64,000 nt of DNA from the NCBI GenBank assembly GCA_033980235.1, contig CM067062.1, positions 4,546,696 to 4,610,695 of the forward strand, in the 5' to 3' direction. Made by a program: the position numbers and the translations under genes. The notes under the pieces are model-generated. The model was not told the DNA's origin. It saw nothing but the letters and a program-made list of their open reading frames with translations, and ran no database searches. The first letter of the stretch is position 1. Every line of letters begins with the position of its first letter. This DNA is from Diadema setosum (lineage: Eukaryota; Echinodermata; Echinoidea; Diadematoida; Diadematidae). Positions 58,401-64,000 of the stretch are shown here, piece by piece.

Positions 58401-61027
58401 GATTTTTAGAGTTGCGTTTAAACGCAATTGAGTTTCAGGTTCGTACAATTATTTTCTAGTTTCTATCAGACGCAAGTCTTTTCAGCAACGCACTTGCGTT
58501 TAATGCAAAAGTTGCGTGTGATTTGATACACTTGCATTTGATTTTTTTTGAGTTGCATTATTAGTTGCATTGTAATAAATTTTCTAGAAGGGGCCCAGGT
58601 TTTAATACCGCTTCGGAATAATTAACGTCAGAATTTTCGGATTTACAAAAACATTTCATGTTCTCATGTTCGGATAATGAATACTTACTGGGACATATTT
58701 AAGTGTACAAAATTTTTGTGTTTTGAGAAAAACGAGAGGGAGAAAAGGGGTAAAGTGAACTGCATTGGGTACTACATGTAATACTCCAGTGTAAATGAGT
58801 GTATGCCCTTTCTATTCTGACATACAAAATAATGGACGCATCATGGCGCGAACGCTACCGCGCCGTACACTAGCGAATTGCCGAGTAGAAATGCAGCGAA
58901 TCGGAGCGGGAAAACAATTCTTTTTCAGAGAATGGCGATAAGATTTTGAGCGAAAAATTATGTCATTTAGACGAGGGAATTAACACGTATTTCAGCTCAG
59001 TTGGCACTGAAAAATCAGGTCGACTTACGCGAGTTGTCGACTTATAAATGTTGACTAAGACGAGGAAATTTTCAAGGAATAACAAAGGCAAAAATCGGGA
59101 CTTTTTTTATTGTGTCGACTTAAGCGAGTTGTCGACTTATGCGATGTCGACTTAGGCGAGGTCTACTGTACATATATGAGAAAATATTCTAAAAATCTAC
59201 ATCGTTTGAGGTTGAGAATGATACGGGCACTAAGTTGTCGCTAAAGCCATTGTATTTGAGGCACCTCAAACATTCTCAAACGATGATATTCAGATATTCA
59301 AGTGCATGTTCTTTCCCCAAGTGACAAATCATTATTATTTGTTTTTGTTTGTTTGGGTTTTTTTTTGGGGGGGGGGGGGGTGGGGAGCATGCATAGTTGG
59401 TCACCATAACTTTGAGAGCAATTTTGATTCAAATTGGTAGTTTGTACTGTTGATGTTCAGAGTTCCTTTGGAGCATGTAGCAAAACTTGTGCACAAATTT
59501 CAGTGTAGACATACACATGTAAGTAGGGTGGCAGGCTAGGTGCAATGTGTGTGTGTGTGTGTGTGTCATTGACTCAGTGCCATGGCTTGTGTGTTTGACG
59601 TGGAAAGAGTGTGAGGAAACATTAACCGCTTTGTGTTTGCCAAATACTTACGCCCTTAACTCGCCACTCACCCTACTTAACCATCAGTGAGCTACAGAAT
59701 TCAATTCAATTCAATTCAATTCAATGTTCATCACAGATTTTCCCCAAAGATGACTTTGTAGTGCTACATAATGTACTAAGTTGTTGAGACAAATGATGGC
59801 ATGGTTCATTAGCTCTGGATGAACAGTTTCCCTGTAGGCATCTGTCATAGTAAATGATTAACATTATAGTGCTTGATACTAATACCTCCCCCAAGAATAA
59901 AAATGCCTTCCTGTCAAAATTTCTTTTGCTTGACAATCAACAAGATGTGCTTCCAGTCATCCGTACCTGCTAATAGAAGTTTGTTTTAGCTCTGAGAAAA
60001 AGAAGCATTCAGTCAAAAGCATGCAATATATACCTCTGCATGAGAGACATGGAATCAAATTAGTCCAAATAGACCCATAAGTACCCTTTGGTGTAGTGTT
60101 TGCTTTAGCAACAGCTTGGTATGGAATTCAGCTCAAAAACTTACGGTACACTAAAGCTTGATAGATATATTTTTAAGATCCGATTGTCAACAAAGGAACA
60201 CACATCCCTATGATGAAATGTGGCATAATTTTCCATCTTGAGTTATATTCCTGAGCTTATTTCCATGTGAACTTTTTAAGTCACTCTACTTTTCAGTTCA
60301 AAATGTGCCAGCCAGGTATTCAAAATTATTTTTTACGCCTATATAGCACCAATCTTACAATGCCACCAACAAGCATAATCGCAGGATTATGAAATAGCAG
60401 AGGCCAAAAGTTATGCTTAGAGTAAATCCATTTTCATAAAGAATTTTGATGTACTTTATTATTGATTTTAGAGAGTAAGACAGTGGTGTTATCTAATTCT
60501 CTCAGAGCATTTCACCATTTCTGCTGGCATTTATAGTGGGACTTTATTCCAGAGTAACCAATTTGTATGGATATTGAATCCTAACAGAAAAAAAAAATGA
60601 TATGGAGCGTTGTTATTTGGAGAGTGCTTGCCTCCCAAACCAATGCCAACCTTTGTGCAGTTCATGCATTACTATTCTGGGATCCAGTAGTCTTTCCAGA
60701 TTTGTTTCTGTCCAGTTTTGCTTGTGAAACAATTTCCCCTGGGGCCATTGGGCAAGTGCCATAGTCACACATAGCCATTGCGACAGTTGTTGTATCTGTG
60801 CATGTTTTGCGTGCTAACACTTTACCCTCTTCTGAATTGGTCTCTTCCTCGGCAGCGCCCGCAAGTTGCCGGTCCCCTACGAGCGGCCCGGCGGTAGCCC
60901 AGCACACTCCGACAGCTCCTTCTACAGCGACCACGAGAAGTCCTTCAGCAGGTCACGCTCCCGGTCACGCGACAAAGGGCACGACAAAACGCACGACAGA
61001 TCCCCGGGAGGGACGTCTGCCCGGTGA
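24732..61027 (+). CDS. srrm234: Srrm234 (SRRM2/3/4 pro-orthologue), gene span, eMIC isoform
   Basis: Eleven coding exons join in phase to 455 residues: 24732-24970, 26047-26157, 26750-26911, 27706-27780, 29392-29454, 40017-40049, 45058-45084, 45746-45847, 46808-47011, 47760-47939 and 60856-61027. The N-terminus MYNGVGLATARGSGTNGYIQ, the cwf21 domain (about residues 52-98) and DGYVDGSSFDPERKAKEAE (149-167) are signatures of SRRM2/CWC21, which bind the activated spliceosome. Residues 171-370 are Lys-rich and RS-rich. The C-terminus carries the eMIC core, SPIRKRRDSPSFLDRRRIT then S-ARKLPVPYERP, which in vertebrate SRRM3/4 promotes neural microexon inclusion. A shorter 442-aa isoform uses the exon at 50143-50275 instead. 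The protein is nuclear (speckle-associated) by family. It is far smaller than vertebrate SRRM2 and closer in size to SRRM3/4. All internal junctions have the same phase, so exon skipping keeps the frame. Confidence 0.92.
24971..26046 (+). other. srrm234: Srrm234 intron (carries a MITE)
   Basis: GTGAGT...GTGCAG. It includes the TTAA-flanked MITE at 25,025-25,416. The rest is unremarkable, with a few TGATTGAT-type repeats near 25,850. Confidence 0.85.
25025..25416. mobile_element. MITE with TTAA(A) flanks
   Basis: TTAAAAGGGACTGTACAGTA (then CTGGTTGAGGTGGGGATT) at the left is mirrored by AATCCTCACCTCGACCAGAA (then CTGTACACACCCTTTAA) at the right. A second inner pair, TTGGTTTTCAAATGGCTGAGATATCC and its inverse, folds the middle. 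It is about 390 bp and non-coding. Confidence 0.8.
26047..26157 (+). CDS. srrm234: Srrm234 coding exon 2: cwf21 second helix
   Basis: A 111-nt exon, acceptor gtgcag (ending 26,046), donor GTCAGT (from 26,158). It reads TYSKEEIEKKVAAFRKMLFE then KEGIADLAGKATPERA and completes the cwf21 helical hairpin, the module that contacts Prp8 and Snu114 in yeast Cwc21. The read-through frame beyond the donor ends in non-conserved hydrophobic sequence. Confidence 0.92.
26158..26749 (+). other. srrm234: Srrm234 intron
   Basis: A 592-nt intron. Its 3' end is dominated by an ATG/ATT-type microsatellite that stops about 30 bases before the acceptor. Confidence 0.85.
26600..26717. repeat. (GAT/TTA)n imperfect trinucleotide repeat
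   Basis: About 118 bases of GAT, AAT and ATT triplets, including TGATTATGAT repeats, directly upstream of the branch/pyrimidine region of the exon at 26,750. It yields spurious Met/Ile-rich frames on both strands. Confidence 0.85.
26750..26911 (+). CDS. srrm234: Srrm234 coding exon 3: conserved DGSSFDP region
   Basis: A 162-nt exon between ttccatcag (ending 26,749) and GTGAGT (from 26,912). It reads LTDSHEIAEAKEKQNAKLRE, then AFGIKDGYVDGSSFDPERKA. The pattern H-x-[IL]-A-E-x-x-x-K-x-x-[RK]-[LR]-[RL]-x-A-F-G-I then Y-V-D-G-S-S-F-D-P is conserved across SRRM2 proteins. Confidence 0.92.
27039..27293. repeat. Fold-back repeat with ~40-bp near-perfect arms
   Basis: The left arm CTGAAGTATCTTTTGTAACA, then ATGTCTAGATATTCATAATCA, runs 27,039-27,079. 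Its inverse lies at 27,253-27,293. The sequence after the left arm (CTTGAACTAGGGTTGATTTG through CCCTCCCCAGCACAAAGAAA, about 27,093-27,172) is also repeated directly at about 27,325-27,400, so part of the unit was duplicated. Confidence 0.8.
27706..27780 (+). CDS. srrm234: Srrm234 coding exon 4: start of basic low-complexity region
   Basis: A 75-nt exon, acceptor ctaccag (ending 27,705), donor GTTAGA (from 27,781). It reads ILREPSRSPSPPPKKKKKKS then GHR. This (S/R)SPSPPPK-polyK block sits directly after the conserved N-terminal part, as in vertebrate SRRM2. Confidence 0.9.
27781..29391 (+). other. srrm234: Srrm234 intron
   Basis: A 1.6-kb intron. It contains a short direct duplication of GTTGTTCATCCATGTTATT near 28,120-28,160 and a CpG-containing low-repeat block at about 28,650-29,000. 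No exon is recognised. Confidence 0.8.
29392..29454 (+). CDS. srrm234: Srrm234 coding exon 5
   Basis: A 63-nt exon, acceptor ctaactcag (ending 29,391), donor GTAAGA (from 29,455). It reads SESHSPARKEKKKKSHKSKH. Lys/Ser-rich, in phase with both neighbours. Confidence 0.88.
30986..31155. mobile_element. Small TIR element (GGCGGATCCAGGATTT ends)
   Basis: AGGGGCGGATCCAGGATTTC at the left and CCCGGATCTGCCACTG at the right form imperfect TIRs of about 18 bp, with G-rich and C-rich runs just inside. It is 170 bp and non-coding. This end sequence belongs to an element type common in invertebrate genomes, by memory. Confidence 0.7.
39571..39667. repeat. 20-bp minisatellite, five units
   Basis: Unit CCCACATCCCCTTGGCTCCT repeated at 39,571, 39,591, 39,611, 39,631 and 39,651 (last one partial) with few substitutions. 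The opposite strand is G-rich. It generates repetitive spurious frames on both strands. Confidence 0.92.
40017..40049 (+). CDS. srrm234: Srrm234 coding exon 6: 33-nt microexon
   Basis: A 33-nt exon between ttcacatag (ending 40,016) and donor GTATTG (from 40,050). It encodes SGKRKKSKKH between two split Arg codons. Skipping it would keep the reading frame. A TGC lies 11-13 bases before the exon. Its identification rests on phase match, Lys-rich content and good splice sites. Constitutive or alternative use cannot be told from sequence. Confidence 0.75.
40765..41080. mobile_element. Fold-back MITE with ~85-bp arms
   Basis: AAGGGGATGGCTGGTAACTG through CCTTGTGGGATTCATTTAAG in the left arm is mirrored by CTTAAATGAATCCCACAAGG through AGCCATCCCCTT on the right. 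The arms span about 85 bases each with a few mismatches around a loop of about 145 bases. It is 316 bp and non-coding; the target duplication is not clear. Confidence 0.85.
41329..42645. mobile_element. TIR element family X, copy B (complete)
   Basis: 1,317 bp flanked by TA. The left end CTGTAAAGTTCCGTGTATAA is mirrored by the right end TTATACACGGAACTTTACGG (GG). It shares order and sequence with copy A at 20,733-21,860. Internally it has repeated ATCAATCTGGCCATAGACAA units and an AGCT tetranucleotide run at about 41,917-41,942. TA duplication would fit the Tc1/mariner/pogo group, but no transposase is present and the family is not assigned. Confidence 0.85.
42717..42783. repeat. (TA)n microsatellite
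   Basis: About 33 uninterrupted TA units, 70 bases downstream of TIR element copy B. Confidence 0.95.
45058..45084 (+). CDS. srrm234: Srrm234 coding exon 7: 27-nt microexon
   Basis: A 27-nt exon between gttatgcag (ending 45,057) and donor GTGAGT (from 45,085). It encodes KEKKSSHK between split Arg codons, in the same phase as its neighbours. At 27 nt it fits the usual size definition of microexons. The acceptor is preceded by TGC as part of TATGCAG. Support comes from phase, RS/K composition and strong splice signals. Confidence 0.75.
45085..45745 (+). other. srrm234: Srrm234 intron
   Basis: A 661-nt intron with a GT microsatellite at about 45,430-45,468 and no other feature. Confidence 0.8.
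45746..45847 (+). CDS. srrm234: Srrm234 coding exon 8
   Basis: A 102-nt exon, acceptor gatcacag (ending 45,745), donor GTGAGT (from 45,848). It reads SSRDKSEKHHSSKRSHRHRT then RDDSDSDSGGESA. The acidic Ser/Asp stretch suits casein kinase 2-type phosphorylation. This frame is stop-free only within the exon. Confidence 0.87.
45848..46807 (+). other. srrm234: Srrm234 intron with long (CTT)n tract
   Basis: A 960-nt intron. Its first third is the pyrimidine tract described separately; the rest holds A- and T-runs (46,419-46,431, 46,569-46,590) and no exon. Confidence 0.8.
45895..46034. repeat. Polypyrimidine (CTT/CTC)n tract
   Basis: About 140 bases almost free of purines on the + strand, starting 47 bases after the exon 8 donor. 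The minus strand gives a meaningless poly-Arg/Lys frame. Confidence 0.95.
46808..47011 (+). CDS. srrm234: Srrm234 coding exon 9: RS domain
   Basis: A 204-nt exon, acceptor cattttcag (ending 46,807), donor GTGAGT (from 47,012). It reads SSPERSRRSHHSRSPDSKRH ... SYSRSPERRSHRHSRSRSRN. These are dense RS and SP dipeptides, expected targets of SRPK/CLK kinases. Very GC-rich compared with its introns. Confidence 0.9.
47012..47759 (+). other. srrm234: Srrm234 intron with a CpG-rich block
   Basis: A 748-nt intron. Positions 47,260-47,480 are unusually rich in CpG and include GGGGGCGCCATTTTG. A 31-base unit (CATAAACTATGTTACTCTTG, then GAAAGCCTGTTT) is tandemly duplicated at about 47,535-47,600. Confidence 0.8.
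47760..47939 (+). CDS. srrm234: Srrm234 coding exon 10: SLSYSP motif and first half of eMIC core
   Basis: A 180-nt exon, acceptor catactag (ending 47,759), donor GTTAGT (from 47,940). It reads SRSYSKERRRSRSRSLSYSP (SLSYSP is a conserved motif of the SRRM2 family C-terminus), then RQSRSKSPSSKTKEKNF and SPIRKRRDSPSFLDRRRIT. That last segment is the upstream half of the eMIC core as known from SRRM3/4. The exon ends with AG of a Ser codon, which both downstream last exons complete with C. Confidence 0.92.
47940..50142 (+). other. srrm234: Intron before the proximal last exon
   Basis: A 2.2-kb intron for the non-eMIC isoform. No repeat or exon is recognised apart from a CA run near 49,980. The 12.9-kb eMIC-isoform intron starts at the same donor. 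Confidence 0.8.
50143..50275 (+). CDS. srrm234: Srrm234 proximal alternative last exon (no eMIC)
   Basis: The acceptor is ttctctctgtag, ending at 50,142. The exon starts with C, making Ser with the AG of exon 10, then SRRSTSRDRGYYDDDRRRRR and DDSRDRSRSRSRSRDRDRHY before TGA at 50,273-50,275. The product is 442 aa, has an RS/RD tail and lacks the second half of the eMIC core. This is expected to be the general, SRRM2-like isoform. An AATAAA at 51,207 gives it its own 3' end. Confidence 0.9.
50276..51230 (+). other. srrm234: Proximal 3' UTR with AATAAA
   Basis: AT-rich untranslated sequence. AATAAA at 51,207-51,212 (CACACAATAAAACTT) is the first canonical poly(A) signal after the proximal stop. 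The end is inferred. Confidence 0.5.
55424..55472. repeat. (TA)n microsatellite
   Basis: About 24 TA units followed by T- and G-runs. A shorter TA run lies at about 55,592-55,612. Confidence 0.95.
56397..59168. mobile_element. 2.8-kb pogo/Tigger-like TIR element
   Basis: Flanked by TA. The left end CAGTCAACCTCGCGTAAGTC (GACATAA) is mirrored by the right end (GCGATGTCGACTTAGGCGAG, then GTCTACTG). GTCGACTTA(C/T) motifs are repeated in subterminal positions at both ends. The termini follow the CAGT..ACCTCG.. pattern of Tigger/pogo elements. There is no transposase frame; much of the interior is a tandem array. It lies 1.7 kb upstream of the eMIC exon. Confidence 0.85.
57254..58560. repeat. ~330-bp tandem array, four units, inside the TIR element
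   Basis: AGTTGCGTTTAAACGCAATT recurs at 57,427, 57,751, 58,081 and 58,410 (spacing 324, 330, 329). Units begin near TTACGAAATAAAAAATAATG. Each unit is itself a dimer of two related ~165-bp halves, both containing CGCAAGTCTTTTC and GATGGACTTGCATTTGATTT. Similar frames on the minus strand (57,571-57,768 and 57,901-58,098) are translations of this satellite, not genes. Confidence 0.9.
59547..59567. repeat. (TG)n microsatellite
   Basis: About ten TG units. Confidence 0.85.
59698..59725. repeat. (AATTC)n pentanucleotide repeat
   Basis: Five to six tandem AATTC units. Confidence 0.9.
60856..61027 (+). CDS. srrm234: Srrm234 distal alternative last exon: completes the eMIC domain
   Basis: The acceptor is tcttcctcggcag, ending at 60,855, with TGCTAAC 38 bases upstream. 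The exon starts with C (Ser with exon 10), then ARKLPVPYERPGGSPAHSDS, SFYSDHEKSFSRSRSRSRDK and GHDKTHDRSPGGTSAR before TGA at 61,025-61,027. The ARKxPxPYxRP block directly after RRRITS is the second half of the eMIC core of vertebrate SRRM3/4. The product is 455 aa. The frame has no ATG, so simple ORF scans miss it. By analogy with other animals, use of this exon is expected to be neural; the sequence itself does not show tissue specificity. Confidence 0.9.
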
Positions 61028-62840
61028 CGGGGCAGTTGTGATTGGTTAGAATGGACATTCCAGTAGACATGCATAGAGAAAGGATTTATATATTGATATA
61101 AGATTTAATTATTTCAGATGTATTTATATGTATATACACCTGAAACATTTAAATCTTGTTTCCTGGAAAAGAGGCTAAGCTGCCTATAAGTCTTTTTTAG
61201 ACAACGTGCAATCTAAATTATATTTGCTGGTTTGAAATATTGCATTGTTATACACACACATTAAAACAGCTCCTTTTCGAGATAGTAAAAAGATGTAGTG
61301 TGTCAAATCACGTGCAAAACGATATCAGTTTATCGAGTTTGTATATATGACATCTTCCATTTCCGTATTTTTATTTGTTGCCTAAAACGATGCCAAGTAA
61401 TAATGGATTGTATTGTCATTGGTTCCCTGTTAGTTAGTGCCTGTTATGGGCTCTTTGCTGATGTGAAAAAAATTTATCTCAATTAGCTGAACCATGTTTA
61501 CCACCATTGGTTGAGTAGAGCCACTGAAAAGAATGAAATGGGCAAAACAATTACCCGACTTGGAAATGTCAATTGCCCACTAGAGTCACAGATGTTGAAT
61601 GGTTGGTAAGAAAGGTTCTAAGCTCTGTTCCTTTTTAATTTAAATCTCACATAAAATATCACATCCAGGTTTTTTATGTGCTTTTTCATGCAAGTCCTTT
61701 CTCTGTGAAAGTTTCTTGGAGTTATATCCTGAATTTCTTGAAATGTAGACAAATAATATTTTTTCTCTGAACTGAAAGTTCTTGTGTGAGTAGCCGACAC
61801 TTTAAAATCAGTGAGTTTTCAGACTGTGAATTTATATGCTGTGTGCTCTAACCAAACACAACTGCTGAACTTGCCACCTCCCGGGGAAAGTGTAATAAGA
61901 GTTGGACAAAAATACTGTTTAAAAAAAAAAATGTAATGTTTTATCATGTATTTGTTCTGTTTTCTTTTTTCTTCTTCTTCTAACCATTTTTTTTTTTTTG
62001 CAATTTCTACATTGACATCTGTCGCCGAGAGTTTTTAAATGTTGCTGAAGTAGTGATAACACATGTTCAAAGTGAAACAATGGACTTGATTTATGTTCTT
62101 GTATCACATAAAAAATTATGCCCCTTCAGCGTATTTGTTGAGAACTTACATCAGTTCTTCAAGAGAGCATTATAAAATCTGCACAATGGTGGTATTTGGC
62201 CTTTGTCGCAGTCCATCCAGTATTCCAACCAAAATTAATGATTTCCATGCTCCAGTGGTATCGGAATACTTATTTGTAATGTATAGGTCAAACAACCCTT
62301 GAGATGAAATCACAGACATTTCTCACACATCCCTTTCATGTTGTCCTGTTGCCCGAGACTTACATGTCCAGTGCCTCAAGAATGCACAGGGATGAAATAT
62401 GTATACGATGTGAACCTACACCTAAATACACATGTATGTATGTATGCACAAATACCCAGATTTAATGCCACGTAAGTTGTAACATTAGACCACTATGCAT
62501 CAGTTGCTCTTTTAGACTGCCACGTTTTGCAAATGAAGCTCGATTGTGTATGGTCAGTCGTTCAAAATTTAGTGAAATCTCTGTCGTCCATCATTGCCGT
62601 AAAAAATCAAGAGGTCAATTGCAAGAAAAACATTCTTTTTTTTTTTTTAATTGTGTAATTTGTCATATAAAATGTGTTTAGGATTTCATCCCATATGTGG
62701 AATGAATTTCCAGTCAAGAATTTTTGAGTTATTTCAGTGTCGGTTTTAATCTTCTCTCTTTTTCATGGTGTGTGCTGTGGCTAAAATTATTTATTCTTGT
62801 GTCAAGAACCTTGTAAATAAATGTACATTTCAGATGAGAA
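61028..62840 (+). other. srrm234: Distal 3' UTR with AATAAA
   Basis: AT-rich untranslated sequence after the distal stop. AATAAA at 62,816-62,821 (TGTAAATAAATGTAC) is the best poly(A) signal. The end is inferred. Confidence 0.5.
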
Positions 62841-64000
62841 AAAAGGCAGCTATCAGTTTGTATGTTGGTACACAGACTACTCAATCTTGAGAATTAAGGG
62901 TGAGTGTAAGCTGTAATGTAGATGGAGTGTATGAGTTCCTTTAGCACTGCATTGCAGAAGGATCTCCAGGTCATAAACTCCCTGACTGAAAGTATTTCTA
63001 CCCTCTTAAAATCCATATTGCACACTCGGCATCCATTAGACTGAATTTCTTGTTTCACTTTTGATTTTAAAAAAAAGGTACAGCGAGAGATTGTTATGAA
63101 GCAGTTGCTGGCGATGACCAATTTGTTATCACATACATGGTTGTAGTGAACTGTGATGTACCCCACCCCCTCCCGCTTCCTTCATCCTCAAGTGGTCACT
63201 CTCCCAGCCAAATCTGACAGTGAATCAATCCACTTCAGCATCACTTCCAGTCAGCCAAAGATGCCAGGTATATGTCTCTAGTATGCTGCCAAAGTGCACT
63301 TGTAATTCTGGTATAATTCAAAGGTAGAAATCCCTGCTGAATTTGTTCTTTTGGCAACAGTGTTTGCTTGGATTAAGTCACTCTCGTGTGTAGCTGTTCC
63401 TTGCCCCCTGCCAAGTAGATCTCTTTGCCAATTTAGTGTACAGATTTTACGTAAAGGAGTTGTGTTTGTAAAGCGTTGCCCTGTACTGCGACATACTTTG
63501 CTGCGATGAATTCCTCTGTCATATATTTTGCTGATCTGTAGATATTTCTTGCACACCTTTCAAAAGCGACTGTGTTTTTATGTGTCAAAACATGGGGAAA
63601 ATACTGATTGCCAAATTCATGGAAAAGCATGGCTCAGAGAGTAATACGGTAAGCACAGAATGTGGGATGAGGGAGTCAGCTCTGCCTCTGTATAGATTGT
63701 ATGGGGGTAGTTCTAGGTTTTGGGGGTTGGCACGCAATGTTTTTTAATGGGAACCCTGCAAATCATACGGCTTATACAGTAGTTTTACTTCTTGTGCACT
63801 TGAAGAAGGCATGTATATTCCCATGTTGTCAAACTTTGAAGTGTACATGTATGTGATAGGAACTCCCTTGTTTTGTGATCATGGTGAAGTACGGGCAGCC
63901 TCGGACAGTTGCCCTAGACATCAAACCTGTTTGCTTGGTGAAGCGGTCACATGGAAAGAAAGTGATTCCAAGAAGAGAATAAAAGATGGTGAAGTAGATT
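62841..64000. other. Downstream intergenic sequence
   Basis: No coding, RNA or repeat feature is recognised. A further AATAAA at about 63,977 is the only signal-like motif. Confidence 0.5.

Larger units (their letters stand above)
51231..60855 (+). other. srrm234: Intronic sequence ahead of the eMIC exon
   Basis: It belongs to the 12.9-kb intron only when the distal last exon is used. It holds TA microsatellites at about 55.4-55.6 kb, the 2.8-kb TIR element at 56,397-59,168, a TG run and an AATTC pentanucleotide run. The 51.2-55.4 kb part is AT-rich without supported features. A strong branch-point match, TGCTAAC (60,812-60,818), and a pyrimidine stretch precede the distal acceptor. Confidence 0.75.

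Noticed and set aside
60798..61049. 83-aa plus-strand frame starting with ATG and a 90-aa minus-strand frame over the same region
   Set aside because: The real coding frame here is the distal Srrm234 exon in another frame without ATG; these are shadows of its GC-rich sequence.

Overview
This window is AT-rich animal nuclear DNA. The genes are split by GT-AG introns of up to about 13 kb, exons are clearly GC-richer than their surroundings, and microsatellites and small inverted-repeat transposons are frequent. Gene architecture and the mix of TA-, TTAA- and 8-bp-flanked non-autonomous elements suggest an invertebrate deuterostome, most likely an echinoderm or relative; that placement is inference. 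There are no bacterial-type operons, rRNA, tRNA or CRISPR arrays. Almost all ATG-to-stop reading frames are chance translations of introns and repeats. Only two genes are supported, both on the + strand.

Gene 1 (about 495 to 12,380) is the 3' end of a leucine-rich-repeat protein of the LRRC74-like (RNI-like) type. One last LRR exon is followed by a linker and two canonical EF-hands, then a stop at 10,899 and an AT-rich 3' UTR with AATAAA signals near 12,345-12,360. The 5' part lies upstream of the window.

From 12.4 to 17.4 kb there is no gene, only a dense set of small TIR elements. A CpG-containing block at 17.4-17.7 kb, with a YY1-like motif and a good splice donor, is a candidate promoter and non-coding first exon for gene 2.

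Gene 2 (24,732 to 61,027) is the invertebrate pro-orthologue of vertebrate SRRM2/SRRM3/SRRM4 (Srrm234), a spliceosome-associated SR-related protein. The N-terminal region and cwf21 domain are encoded by three exons, and the Arg/Ser and Lys-rich region by seven more. Two of those are microexons (33 and 27 nt). Exon 11 (47,760-47,939) ends in the first half of the eMIC (enhancer of microexons) core. It can join in frame to either of two mutually exclusive last exons. The proximal one (50,143-50,275) gives an RS/RD-rich tail without eMIC, 442 aa in all. The distal one (60,856-61,027), 10.6 kb further on, completes the eMIC core and gives 455 aa. Each last exon has its own AATAAA (51,207 and 62,816). 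This isoform switch is the main biological content of the window.

The large Srrm234 introns hold many mobile-element relics. Notable ones are a 1.3-kb TIR element whose second copy lies at 20.7-21.9 kb, and a 2.8-kb pogo/Tigger-like TIR element carrying a 330-bp tandem array directly upstream of the eMIC exon. An hAT-like 961-bp element with a perfect 8-bp target duplication lies between the candidate promoter and the coding exons. No transposase coding sequence was recognised in any of them.
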